From positions 23,540,501 to 23,604,500 of the forward strand of contig NC_088348.1 in the NCBI RefSeq assembly GCF_036884655.1: a stretch of 64,000 nt of DNA, written 5' to 3'. The position numbers and the translations under genes were made by a program. Below, one piece after another: positions 1-11,488 of the stretch. The notes under the pieces are model-generated. The model had not been told where the DNA came from, did no database searches, and saw nothing but the letters and a program-made list of their open reading frames with translations. Position 1 is the first letter of the stretch. Each line of letters opens with the position of its first letter. Source of the DNA: Musa acuminata AAA Group (lineage: Eukaryota > Streptophyta > Magnoliopsida > Zingiberales > Musaceae).

Positions 1-207
1 TAGTGAATCAACAGAGCAGCCAGCCATCACAGTAACCCAACCTTCTTCTAACTATTTCCTCAAGATTACAGAGTTCACATACTTCTCCAAAAACAATCAT
101 TATTTTGATTATTATTCTAATAATATTTATCTTGAAATATATTTTTGGCACAGCTATATATTTTGTGGGAAAGAGGAAGAATGTAAACCAAGAATATGTT
201 TCATTAG

Positions 208-255
<48 letters not shown>

Positions 256-355
256 TCAGTTCCTTCTTTGATTTTTGACCATTGACCATCAATTCCTTTG
301 ATACCGAAAAAGCTAAATGATAGTGAAGCTTCTCCTCTCTTGATCCCTTGTCTTC
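1..355. repeat. Intergenic flank with (TA)n microsatellite
   Basis: This stretch is the 3' flank of the minus-strand VQ gene. It holds an uninterrupted TA dinucleotide run at about 208-253. The 94-residue open frame that reads through it gives a repeating Ile-Tyr string and is a repeat artefact. No gene is visible. Confidence 0.7.
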
Positions 356-907
356 TCACAACAAGTAACGATCGAGCTTGCTGTTCACAGAGGTTGGCCT
401 CACCGTGCTTTGACTCGATAGGCCTTCGAACAAGAAGCCATCAGCCGTCTCCGAACTCATCGCGGAATTGGTGGTGAGCTCTTGAAGAAATGCATCGCTG
501 TAGTTGCTGCTAACGCTAAATGCTGTCTCCGAATACTGATATCGCTGCTGCTGCGGTCGGTAGTGTTGCTCCGGGAACACCGTCACCGTCTCGCGAACCG
601 GATCGCTGGAACTGCGACCAAAGGTGACGACCGGCCCACCGCCGCGCCGATAACCCGAGGAATAGGGACCGGACGGGACGCCGGTGAACTGCTGCACCAT
701 CGCCCGGAAATTGGCGGTGTCGGTGTTCAGCATGGTGACGGGGGCCCTTCTGGAGGCCCTCGGCCGCCGCCGGGACGATGGCCTCGCCACGCGGCCGCCG
801 CTGCTAGCCGACCAGTCGATGGTAAGGTCGGATGCGGCCGTGAAGGCTGTCGGCTCCGACAACGAAGCGAACACCGCCGGGCTTCCGGTCGCGTCACTGG
901 TTGCCAT
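356..907 (-). CDS. VQ motif-containing protein, JAV1/VQ22-like
   Basis: This is a single-exon gene for a 183-residue plant VQ protein. The signature FxxxVQxxTG reads FRAMVQQFTG at residues 67-76. It follows a basic Ser/Arg-rich stretch (about 45-56) and the segment TMLNTDTANF, as in the VQ4/VQ22 (JAV1) subgroup. VQ proteins are small nuclear cofactors that bind WRKY transcription factors, and JAV1 represses jasmonate defence; both facts are family knowledge. The chosen start is the ATG in the context CCATGG. The open frame extends eight codons further only through a non-ATG codon. The tail is Ser/Thr- and Tyr-rich and ends in DRYLL, common in this group. A TATA box lies 54 bases upstream and a paired W-box about 415 bases upstream, so WRKY feedback control is plausible. 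Alternative: another VQ subgroup with the same motif. Confidence 0.88.
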   Translation of the reverse strand: MATSDATGSPAVFASLSEPTAFTAASDLTIDWSASSGGRVARPSSRRRPRASRRAPVTMLNTDTANFRAMVQQFTGVPSGPYSSGYRRGGGPVVTFGRSSSDPVRETVTVFPEQHYRPQQQRYQYSETAFSVSSNYSDAFLQELTTNSAMSSETADGFLFEGLSSQSTVRPTSVNSKLDRYLL

Positions 908-960
908 GGACAGTCGAAGCGAGGCAAGCAAGGAGTAGGCAAACGGGCAGCGGCGGCGTG

Positions 961-968
961 TTTATATA
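961..968 (-). promoter_or_regulatory. TATA box of the VQ gene
   Basis: The minus strand reads GCTATATAAA. It lies about 54 bases upstream of the VQ start codon, which leaves a short 5' leader. It is the only TATA-like site close to the gene. Confidence 0.6.
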
Positions 969-2012
969 GCTGCAGCGAAAGATTGCAGTGACCAAGGCTG
1001 ACCGAGATGCTATGACAGCCATCTATTTAATTCAGCGGACGGTCCTGATGACGCCGCGCCGATGGTGGTGGAGCGCGCGGGGACAAAGGCGCAGGTTCGA
1101 GGAAGCATCCCTTCTTCTTGGGGTGGCGATTGCAGGGACATGATTGGGTGGGGTGCGGTGGCTATGACTCGTGCTGGTTGGCTTGGGATGCGTAAACATG
1201 TGCGATGCCGTCTCGGTTCAGCCAACTCTTCTCCTTCCCCTCGTTGACACGCCATGCTAAACCTGTGGCCCTGTTTGATGAATAGCGACTTTGATGCTAC
1301 GGCTGCACTGCGATCGCGTCAGTCAACGGTTGACCGATTTAATTCCCACGTCGAACCACACCGAAGCTACTGCAATGTTGTTGATGCTCCAAAGTTCAAG
1401 CAAAGATCCCACCAACTTGTTTTGATTGGTCCATTCGTAGCAATTCCTTCTACCTTAAAATCTCGACTTTATGGAGCAAATTTGGAACAGGAACTCGCAT
1501 GATTGATCTCCTCCTTGTTACAGCAGCTCATCATCCTTGTGTTAAGCACATGTAGCCCATGCCGACCGATCTATCCAAGAATAACAGGACTTCCTCTGTT
1601 TCCCTATAAATGTGGAATCAGACCATGTCCATAATTCACAGACGCTGAAGATATTTTATGAAACGGATTGATATTAGTGATCCTGAACGAGTTAATTCTT
1701 CAACGCCGCACCCATCCATCCGATCGAGTCAGTCGTGAAAGTAACGCGGCAGGACGTGTGATGTTACCTTTGCTAGATTTCCCACCAACCTCGTTCGACA
1801 AGCAGTGCGTTGCCGGGTCGTCATTCATACTAATCTGGCCCGAAATCAATGATCTCATGCGAGTAAATGGTGTCCTTTCCTTAACAGGGATTGTATTTGA
1901 CTCGACCTAAACTACAGACACGTGCTGCCAAGAACACAGTTTATTTTGGCCTAATCTGGATTACTATGCATGCAGAACAAGACTGACTCTTCATCTAATG
2001 ACAGGGCCCGCT
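969..2012. other. Intergenic spacer between VQ gene and defensin
   Basis: This contains the VQ promoter and then the 3' flank of the defensin gene. A plus-strand CTATAAATG near 1605 and a CACGTG at about 1919 are visible. Neither is followed by a gene I can support. The short open frames here match no recognised family. Confidence 0.6.
1321..1335. promoter_or_regulatory. Inverted pair of W-boxes
   Basis: The sequence AGTCAACGGTTGACC contains TTGACC on the plus strand and TTGACT on the minus strand. They form the palindrome GTCAAC-G-GTTGAC. TTGACY is the WRKY binding core. The pair lies about 415 bases upstream of the VQ gene, whose product family binds WRKY proteins. Function is inferred. 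Confidence 0.5.
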
Positions 2013-2389
2013 TCAGCAGCCTCTCCTCAGGCACATGCACCGGCGCCGGAGACCGTGGCAATGCCCACCGTTGAAGCCCTCGGTCTGGCAGACATGGGCG
2101 CAGTTGGTGTCGGAGAAGCATAGCCCCCGGAAGGAGCGGCTCGGGTACCTGCACACTCTTGCTTCCACTCCCGGCATCATCAGCTCTGCGACCAGTTTTC
2201 ATTTCCAGACGTACGTTATTACCATCGTCATCTTCATAGCTAATCAGGACCAGATCATAATGGATGAAGCTGAAACATTCATCATAAAAGATTTGAACAT
2301 GCACATCACTTATCCAGACAACACTACTTACGAGAGGCAGAGAAAAGCAGAAACATGACGACAGCACATGCTGTTGCCTTCACCTCCAT
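2013..2389 (-). CDS. Plant defensin (gamma-thionin), two exons
   Basis: Exon 1 is 2389-2332 and exon 2 is 2185-2013. The intron has a GTAAGT donor and a GCAG acceptor and splits a Gln codon. The product is 76 residues. A hydrophobic signal peptide (MEVKATACAVVMFLLFSAS) and a short linker ending VEA precede a mature domain of about 48 residues starting RVC. That domain has eight cysteines in the defensin order: C-x10-C-x5-C-x3-C-x8-C-x6-C-x1-C-x4-C. It also has the conserved GxC and EGF...GxC blocks. Plant defensins are secreted, disulfide-bonded antimicrobial peptides. The single intron after the signal peptide and the length are typical for the family. A TATA box lies about 52 bases upstream. 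No frame defect is seen, so the gene looks intact. Confidence 0.9.
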
Positions 2390-2440
2390 CTTGCCTCCAA
2401 CTCCCGAATTAAGCAGCTACTGACGATGATGGCGCGGGGA

Positions 2441-2452
2441 GTATATATATAC
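2441..2452 (-). promoter_or_regulatory. TATA box of the defensin gene
   Basis: The palindromic GTATATATATAC lies about 52 bases upstream of the defensin start codon. This spacing fits a short plant leader. Confidence 0.55.
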
Positions 2453-3293
2453 ACGCACGGACATGTGAACAGTCGAAGCCAGCTCACGTTCTCGGAATGC
2501 ATGCATCGGGGTGGCGAGACATGCAGGGCGCTACGTAGCAGCCTCTGCTGTCCACACGTATGTCTGCACCTCGTTCACGCCGATCCAATGCCAAGTGCCG
2601 ACTCCTGCGCGCCATGTCATCCTTCACCAAAACTCCCAGTCTCAAGTTCTCACTCTTGTGCTCTCATCGTTGGAAATCTTACCGGGTCGGATCCAGAAAC
2701 GCTTTTGAACCCATGAAGGACGCCCCTAAAAGACATACTCGAAGGGATGCATAGCGTCCATCAAATTCACTTATTATAATAATAACAAAATCGATTTCCC
2801 ACCCCCCCCCAAAAAAAAAGACTGGGCAGCTGCAAGTGTAAAATTACAGTTACACTTTGTGCTAGTCAGAATATCTCAAGTAGATAAAAAGCATAGTCCA
2901 TTAGCAACAGCAATATGGTAATTTAGCGTACCTAGAGACTGGTCATTCCAATTCTACCTCTTAGCCACTAAGCTCAGAAGTCCATCGTGGTCCACTAACT
3001 CATGTCATAAGGAAGACTCCATATAGTCAAACTTCAAGGCACCGAGGGTGGTCTTTAAGAGACATTTATAAATAAATGTTGAGCACCAAAATGAACAGTC
3101 CAGCAGTAAACCATAGTCTGCTGCAAAGGAAAGATGGATGGAAAACTGAAGAGAAGCACTGAAAATATTGTCCCTACACAAAAGGCAAAAAAGACGGAAC
3201 CACGAGTGATTATTGCACGGGTGGAGTGTTGCAAGAACCTGCATGCTCAACCAAGGCTTCAGAAACTTGGAACCATTTGTAATCCAAAAATCC
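2453..3293. other. Intergenic spacer
   Basis: This is the upstream flank of the defensin gene and the 3' flank of the glycine cleavage H-protein gene. A C-run followed by an A-run occurs at about 2801-2819. Short open frames do not resemble known proteins. Confidence 0.5.
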
Positions 3294-6200
3294 TCAATGC
3301 CTAGCATCTTCTTCCTCGCAGAACTTGGAGTATTGCTCCGAGTCCATCAGCGAATTCAACTCGCCCGTGTCACCCATGTTAACCTTTACAATCCAGCCAT
3401 TCTCGTATGGGCTCGCATTAACCTGAGTCAAGTTACCAAACACAAATGACCATCTCACTGGTTTTATCGAACCCTCAAAGGAGAAACAGCTTTAGCGCAG
3501 CCAAGTATACGGACATTGTCAATTTCAAGACACGAATATTAACGAACATATACACATGCTTTTGAATATGTAAGGGAACAGCAACAAGTAAACAATAACC
3601 AAAATTCTAACTTTTAGAATATTGCAAGCGAACAAATGCCAAGACGTGTCTTCGATGGTATGACATCAGAATTGTGCAATTCACAAGAAAAGATGGTAGG
3701 AAATCATTTTGATTTAGTCATATACTCCAATCATCTGCATGTTCACCTCAGGGATTGGAATATCAAAGACAATATATGTTGCACTTACAGGATGACATGC
3801 AAAATCGATGAGTTTGGGAGAATGCAACCAAAAGCTGCTCTATAACAACAGATGTCAAAGTGAAAGCAAATAAACACACATCTAGAGCTGAAGTTGGTGG
3901 ACCGACAAATTAAAAACTGATAACTATTTCTTGATGAGATGAAACACATTGTTAGCAGTGCCCATCAAGTAGCGATATCATTTCATGAAATACCAACAAG
4001 TTCGGCGAGCTTTGACACAGAATTGAACTTGCGATGAGACTTGCGCCCTGATTTAATACCCTTTTAACTCTGAATAGTTTAGTTACTTTGTATCTAAGTT
4101 AGCAATCACCAAAGCAAATCAGTCTCTCCTGATCTTATGTTTCATGCAGAAATTTCAAGGAGCCCACACTTGGTATACACACTCTTTTTCCATCCATTTT
4201 GCTATATCACCATCATCTTTAAATAATCAAATGTGATAAATGTTAATGTACAACTAGGTGGGTTATATTCTTCCTGCAGAGATGAGAAAAATGACTATCT
4301 ACAGAAAAGCCTTGGGCCTTTCTTTTAACACGACACATTGGATCCAAGACATCCAACTTCACCTTATCTCCCTTTTTTTTCTTTTATTTCAAAGTGCTGA
4401 TATATTATCAAAGCATTCCTTCCTCTTCCTTGGAATGCCATGTGGAAATGTTTAAAGTATTTAGACTCAGTGCTGCAATACTGACCTAAATAGGTCAAAA
4501 GGATTTCTTACTTCAGTTACTAGATTCCAGCTCTAAAAATTGGGTACCCAAGTAAATAATGCAAGGAAGAATAGATAGATGGCCTGTGGACTCTGCCGCT
4601 GATGGGCAGATTGGCACAAGTCATCATGAATCCATCCCTTCCTCAAGAGAACCACTTTATAATCTACTCTGTTTTTTAGGACCAACCACATGAAACACTT
4701 TGGCCTTCATGATGCAGGGAGCCACTCAAATCATCTTCTGAAATCTAGAAATAGTGCCATTGTTGTTGAAAAACATATAGAAACAGAAAAAAGTTTGGAA
4801 GAGGTCCATCCCCAAGAGATGGAGTCATTGGAGGAGTATAAATTAGTATGCTCTTTTTGGTGTATGATAGATAAAAGAACAAAGAGCTAGAGAACTGTCA
4901 AATAGGACAAATAACAAGGTTAGAGTAATTTCCTAGGCCTGAACTGTCACACTGGTGTGTTGTACTCACAGAGATAAGGGTGTGCGAATGAGAGTGACAA
5001 GGCTGTAGAAGGCATGCTCGGGAGGAAAGGATGCAACCAAATGTCCTTCAAAAGCAGGATAGGATGACCATCACCCACAACAAAGATAGAGATAAGCCCC
5101 AAGGCTGCTTTGATAAATATATTGCCTCAGATGGGGGAGAAGGTTCTCCTTGCCGAGGTGAGCAGACTAGACCCCTCATGCTTGACTGTGTGACCATGAT
5201 TGCTTTCCACCATTATTTTCAAAGATGAAAAGATTGAAGTACACAAATATTAATCACTCCAAGCTCTCCCTACCCTTTGGATTTGCAAACGATGGAACAT
5301 TTGTTAAGGGACCATAAACCAGTCCATATTCTTATGATCACCAGAGCTATTGCATATAGACTAATTTACACATTTATTACCTCTTATTTGCACAAGATTT
5401 CCTAGATTGAATCTAAATAGAGGCAAGAAGGATGTGTGTGTATATATATATGCATAGAAAGAGAGTATTGTTTTGAACCCATCACATATCAGAGAATTGG
5501 GAAGTTATTTGTTACTCGTGCAAAGAGGCATCAAATTATGAAAATTGAAATCTAAGTTTAATAAAAGTAAATGCCAAATCTATAATTAAGAAGATCAAAA
5601 TGAGCAGCAAATTGCTTCCTGTACAAGGAAAACAACACCAAACATTTTCTACCAGTTACATATCCAAGACGATTTGCGTCTTGAGATTAAGTCGTCATTT
5701 TCTACCAAGCATCAAGTCATCTGCCTCATCCATAGCCAAGCATAGATCGACACTCTCTGCCATTGTTGATAATGGCACAATTTGATACAAGTCTGTAGAT
5801 ATTTAACCAACCTAAGCTATTTTAATAATGACAGCATTTAGCAGCTTCCGATACCTAAATCTGCTAAGACTGTTCAGCAATGGTGATTACTTTGAATGAC
5901 TATTCTTCATTTATTACTAAGAGAACCATGCATATAAGCTAAAACAAGAAACAGTCTTGAAAACCTAACAGCAAGGCTAGTGTTTTTGATGCTTGCATTT
6001 TCTGTAAATGGCTAAAAAATAATGTGACAACTGGGAGAAACTCTATTTCTTAAATAAAATAGTGGTAGAAAACAAGAAATTTGAAAACTCACCAATCCAG
6101 GAGAACCAGTTAGCTCAGAATTAACTTCAACCACCTCTCCAGAGACAGGAGAATTGACATCACTGGTTGCCTTGACACTCTCAACTGCACCAAAACCCTT

Positions 6201-7539
6201 TCCCTGTGCTACAGTTGTGCCGACTTCTGGCATTTCAACATACACAACGTCGCCTAAGTGATCCTGGAAGGAAAAACCATAAAGAACTCGCAAAAGTCAA
6301 ACGTAGAAATTGTATACACATACATAAAACTGAACAACATCAAAATAACCATGTCTACAGGAATTTTTTTTTTTAATCTGTTGAAATGAAAAGGACACCA
6401 TCACAGTATTGCGCTCCTAATCAAAATGTTGAGTTGAAAAGCTAGATAGTTATATTTCGGCCAGGAGCTGCCATGTTGTTAAGACAATTAATCACCAGAT
6501 ACCAGAAAATGAAACTATTTAAAAAAAAAAAAAAAAATCACCTGAGCATGGTCAGTTATTCCTATCGTTGCAGAAGATCCATCAACTTTAATCCACTCAT
6601 GAGTGTCGGAATATTTCAAATCCTTAATAACTGTACAGAAAATGATCAAGTTACGATTAGCTCGCTATACTTCCGGGGATATTCATTAGTAATACCAAAA
6701 GATACTGATGAAACTTCAAAATCTAGATATCTTTAATTCAGCATTCCATGCCTCTGCACTATGAAGTTATGCAATATGAATTGCTTTACGTCCTAGCGAG
6801 GGAGATAGGATCTGAAGCGTCAGCAAATGTTATACTAGGAAACCATGATGAAGTAAGGGGCAGAGTAAGGGTTCTAATAATCTTTGCATTGGTCCATCAG
6901 TCCAATTTACTAGGACTCTTAGATTCAGATCAACTTGATGCTTCTCGATCTACGAACTCCAACATTGAAAACAACCGTGGCAACTGCACTGCCACCATAA
7001 GCCAGTTGTCTTAATCCCTTCTGCTCATCCTTTTCACAACCCGCACTGCGGGAAATGGCAAGAACAATTAACCAACGCACAAGAGGCCAAATCATCCATC
7101 ACATCACCATCACCCCTGGGATATATATCAGCCAACACCGACAAAATAAAAACGCTCAAATCGAGTGGCAACGAAGAATATAGAACAAACGAAAACATCA
7201 TGAAACTATCATCGAATATAACCACAACCCTAACGTCACCGGAATATATCTCAGTTTTGCCGGTACGCGATGATCCAATCATCAACAAAAACAACGAAAA
7301 GCATCGAACAAAAACCGTCAAGAGAAATCCGACCATTCGCATAGAAAACAACAGATAGAAACGGGACCACGCATATTCACCATCCGCACAGAAGATCTTT
7401 CCACCCACAAACCCGAAAAATCCCAAAATTCACTAAAGTGTATGAAGATTACAGACTTACCAGTGGAGAAGCCTCTGTGGAAGACAGAGATCCTCAGGTA
7501 GGAGGCGACTCTCGAAGCACACAGCACCCTGTACGCCAT
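3294..7539 (-). CDS. GCSH: Glycine cleavage system H protein, mitochondrial
   Basis: Four exons can be traced: 7539-7461, 6630-6542, 6263-6093 and 3422-3294. All junctions are GT-AG with consistent phase, giving 155 residues. The first ~25 residues ([18 protein letters not shown]...) are Arg/Ser-rich with no acidic residue, a mitochondrial presequence. Exon 2 carries the H-protein entry block YSDTHEW. Exon 3 carries [15 protein letters not shown] and the lipoylation site ESVKA, with lipoyl Lys at residue 87. Exon 4 ends with [11 protein letters not shown] and CEEEDARH. H protein shuttles the aminomethyl group of glycine among the P, T and L proteins of glycine decarboxylase, the core of photorespiration in leaf mitochondria. 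Length and exon order match plant GCSH. Intron 3 is about 2.7 kb and I recognise nothing else in it. Two CACGTG boxes lie about 460-500 bases upstream. Confidence 0.93.
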
Positions 7540-7921
7540 GTTCAAACCCAGCACCTCTCTCTCTCCCTCTCTGTCTCTTTCTTCGTACTCGCTTTGCTCC
7601 CGAACTAACCGGCCCACTTGGAGCTTAACATGTGGAACAATGACGTGTTGAAATCAAAATGAAAGTTAACTAAAGCCAATGTATTAGTAATCATTAAAGC
7701 CCATTTAAATCTGATATGATCCTTTTTAACGAATGCTCATTTTGACCCGTATCCTATAGTCACGCGCTGATGTGGACCGTCATCTCAATGGCATCCATGA
7801 ACCCGAATTGGGGGGCATCAGATTTAGCTTTATCCAACCAAACTTAATATCGTCATGACTCGCTTGTCTTCCCATGCGGTTTTGTTTTGACAAGGACGAC
7901 ATGAGCCGTCTCACCAACCCC

Positions 7922-7946
7922 GAGTTGAGTTGAGTTGAGTTGAGTT
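7922..7946. repeat. (GAGTT)5 microsatellite
   Basis: Five perfect GAGTT units lie in the upstream flank of the H-protein gene. Confidence 0.9.
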
Positions 7947-7999
7947 AGGTTTGGTGAGTGATGGACGCACTTGGGTCACATTAACGGCGCTTCCGGTGA

Positions 8000-8042
8000 C
8001 ACGTGTTATGTACCTTAGCTTCATTCATGTGCTTTGCACGTG
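8000..8042. promoter_or_regulatory. Pair of G-boxes upstream of GCSH
   Basis: CACGTG occurs at 8000-8005 and again at 8037-8042. They lie 460-500 bases upstream of the H-protein start codon. G-boxes bind bHLH and bZIP factors, including light-response factors. A role in light-driven photorespiratory expression is inference. Confidence 0.4.
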
Positions 8043-10030
8043 ATTAATTTGGAAAAGGGAGGATAAAAATAAAACCAATGGATGCGCAAAACGACATATC
8101 ACAAACATAACAACATGTTATGATAGATAACTCAATTAAATATGTTTTTGTGCTCATAAAAATATTGACACATAGACACCGACTTGATTTAAAAAAATAT
8201 AATGGGTCATTTGCTGCATCAACGCAAATTAAAATAAAAATATTTATCGAATTATAAAATATTTATATTATATCTCCCTAATGGTAGGGATGCTAATAGT
8301 AAAGAATTCACATATACCATGTGTAAGTGAAAAATTATGATGTAAAAAGCCATGTGTTACTTGGTGAATAGTTTCGTACATTTATACAAGTTAAGGGGGA
8401 GCTTAATTATTAAGATGATTACTTTTGAATATCATGATTGAAGATTATGATATAAGAAAGATACAATAGGTAAATATATCAAGATTATACCTAATCAATC
8501 ATTTTATGTCATATGTGTTCTTGTGAATGATTCTCTATTATGTATCGACATGATTGAGCATTAATGTCAAACTTAGAGTAATATGAGTGGAACATGAGTA
8601 AATACTTTTATAAGAGAGTATGCTAATTAGTTAGAAGTATGAATATGAGATACACATACCTAATATATTGTATATTATTACAGATAAATCTATACACAAG
8701 ATATTTGATATAATATTTATATATATTCATATTTTTTTATTTTATTCAGTATAGCGTATACAAGACTTATAGTAGGCTTGATGGTTCTATAATCATGTAA
8801 ATGTAAGTTGTATAGAATCATCGTACGAAAGTAAAATTATCCAAAAACAAACCATATTAGGTAGTTATTTTGAAAGTTTTCTAGGTTTGTAGAGTAATGC
8901 GAAGTGTCAGTTAACACAGCACCTAAGAGCTATCTAAATAACGCATAGTTAGATGAGCCTTTAGGGTGGTATCTAGGGTTGGTTTATTGTTTTGTTCTAT
9001 AGCAATATCATATGAGTACTTATTGAGATTTTTGATCGCGATAGACTATCTTAGACCATTTGTTTCATATTGTGAAGTCTATGATTGTAATTTACATAGC
9101 CTATTAAGTGTTTATTGAAATATCTACTTGTAAGATTCCAAGTTAAATGTTTCTTCTAACCCATATTTTTTTTATGTCTTTAAGATATCATGAGAGGTTT
9201 TGGAGAGATTAATCCTTTATAAATAGACACACAAGGGGATGCTATATGACTTAAACAAAATCAACTTAGTCCATTATAGATGGTTTTCAGAGTAGGACAA
9301 GCATATTTAAAAATACTTAGCATACAAAAATAAGGAACATAGCGAGGCTACGTCAAGGGCATACAACATGTATAATCATTTGAGAGAAACGAGAGTAAAA
9401 ATATATGGAAAGGAGTCACTTAGAGGAGTAGACATCCAACATTGACATTTAAATGAATGACCAACCATTCACACGAGAGGCACCACAAATGAGTTGGGTA
9501 GAATGCATAGTTTGCAAAAATTAGGATGGTTGAGTTCGATCTACGGCTTGACATTGGTAACTAAAATTGATGGTGCACAAGGTAAACAAGACGCTTGGTA
9601 AATGATGAGACCATGCAAGTAGGGATGGATTGTTTGGGGACTGAAATAGTTATGCAAAACTCATAGAGATGAGAAGAATTGCTTGTATGTAGACAATGGA
9701 TTATTTGTGACCATCTTAAGATGATCGAAACTTTTATTTCTGAATAAGAATGATACGCCCATAGGATGCTGAAGTGTATAATAAATTTAATATGTTACTA
9801 AGCTTTGATAAGCCATGCAATCGTTATGAAACTGATAATGATAGTTATTTATATATGTTATATTTATTCCGATTTAAGAACAAAGATGTTCTTATGCTTA
9901 GGTCTGTTAAAAAAAATAAGTCTAAAAAAAATATTTTGATTGTATTTGAATTTAGTGGTATACAAGTGATAAGAATATTATTATCATTGTCGGAGTGAAT
10001 GAACAAATTTGAAAGTCCAATATAATATGA
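8043..10030. other. AT-rich spacer, probable old repeat DNA
   Basis: There are no intact open frames beyond 74 codons. A plus-strand TATA-like site (TTTATAAATAG) occurs near 9217. The following ~500 bases read like the leader of a decayed LTR element, but I could not find paired LTRs. I see no gene. Confidence 0.4.
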
Positions 10031-10039
10031 TATGAAGCA

Positions 10040-10810
10040 CTATAGTGGATAATCAAATTCTTTAATTACTTATATTAGAAACTTTGTTAATTCTACTAGA
10101 GTGCTTGATTTAGAGTTTAGTGTTGAACCTTATATTTGGAATAATAATAGAAAAGGACTTACTAGGGTTAAGGTAAGATTGATATTGCTTTGGTCAATAC
10201 TAATTAGGTAAGTTTATTTGGACATTCAACTGTTTCCCAACTTCGTTTTGTTTTCTTTGATCGTTGTCCTTTGGAGTTGATTGGTAAAGGGAAAGCGACA
10301 CATAGCAAACCATTATTTATAGTTCAAAAATCTTAGACCGAATTAGAGAGGTTAAAGACTTAATTAGTGTTACTTTGAATATCACTAATAATCCAGAATC
10401 TGTTATGCAAATAATATCTAAAATCTTAGTAATCCTCATAGAATCGGCAATGTTTAGGTAATCTACAAGAAAATTATTCTAAAATTCTTAAACAAATTTT
10501 TTCCCTGAAAAACAAGGATTCCATATGACTTATCCAACGGTGAAGAGTTCCGTATTCAATAACATCTTTAAGCTTTAATTAAATAAATACATATAAAATG
10601 GTAGGTCAATGCTAAACCTAAATGGATAATTGATAATGACAGAAATACTAAATACTATCACAATTTAATTATGATTAGATGATGACATTATTTTATTCGT
10701 CAAATTATGGTAAATCGAACAACAACATATTTTAAGGGAATTCGTCACTTTTTTTATAAAAAAATTAATGGATATACGGTTGAATTTTAATTAATTATTT
10801 AGATATAATC
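10040..10810 (+). mobile_element. Decayed LINE (L1-type) ORF2 fragment
   Basis: Pieces of a LINE endonuclease domain can be read in two frames. They include FVNSTRVLDLEF, PYIWNNNRKG and, after a frameshift near 10180, ALVNTN, SLFGHSTVSQLRFVFFDRCP and HSKPLF. This order (TWNNxRxG, ARLDRxLVNxxW, SDHxPL, KPF) is characteristic of plant L1 endonuclease C-termini. Several stops and frameshifts make it non-functional. No reverse transcriptase domain or poly-A tail is visible, so this is a truncated relic. Confidence 0.6.
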
Positions 10811-11488
10811 GGTAATCAGCTTAATTTAACTTTCAAACATCTCTATAATTAAGCATCCTTACATAAAGATTGCGCAAAAGACCATTCATTCATAACATCT
10901 ATTCATTCTTATTTAGACACTATATTCATTCCGTACGATTATTTCACCGTACGTCCCTCTCTTGGTATCTCCCGACGCATCCTAAACCAATCGTTGGCGT
11001 GACCAAAGTTGTCTACGGTCACCTCCCTATCACCCATCTGGCCCCCCTGTTTATCGTTTCCCTTTTCGGTGAAGATACTGAAGGTTCCCGCACCTCTCGG
11101 ATTAGGACCGTTGTTTAGGGGACCGTATAACGATCTTAATCAACGAGGACTAACCGACGGCCACCGATCCAACGGCTCAGATCAAATCGATAAGTCGATA
11201 AATTGATAATCACGCGACCCCTTTCTTCCTTCGCCCTCTCACCGGGAGGGAGAACGAAGCCTTTATTGCTGCAGTCCTTCCTCCCCGTCTCCCCCATCTC
11301 TACCCTTTCACGAAACCCTAACATCACCCCCATTTCACAGCCCGGATTTTTGGGAAATCGACTCCGACCTCTTGTTAGCGCTACCAGATCGATCCCCCGT
11401 TCTGGATTAGCTCTTCCAGATCGATTGATTTCCTCTTGGGTTCTCGCCCTCCTTTCAGGTTGATCTGGTTCGTCTGGTCTCTCCGCGG
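10811..11488. promoter_or_regulatory. Promoter and leader region of the LCAT4-like gene
   Basis: Base composition changes from AT-rich to pyrimidine-rich with CT clusters from about 11220 to 11460. This is typical of a plant 5' leader. No clear TATA box is seen, so the promoter may be of the TATA-less, pyrimidine-patch kind. Confidence 0.4.

Noticed and set aside
8..292. 94-codon frame with an Ile-Tyr repeat
   Set aside because: It is produced by the TA microsatellite.
482..991. 169-codon plus-strand frame
   Set aside because: It is a GC-driven shadow of the minus-strand VQ gene.
1603..1910. Plus-strand gene behind a CTATAAATG box
   Set aside because: The following 80-codon frame has no recognisable domain and no splice or codon support.
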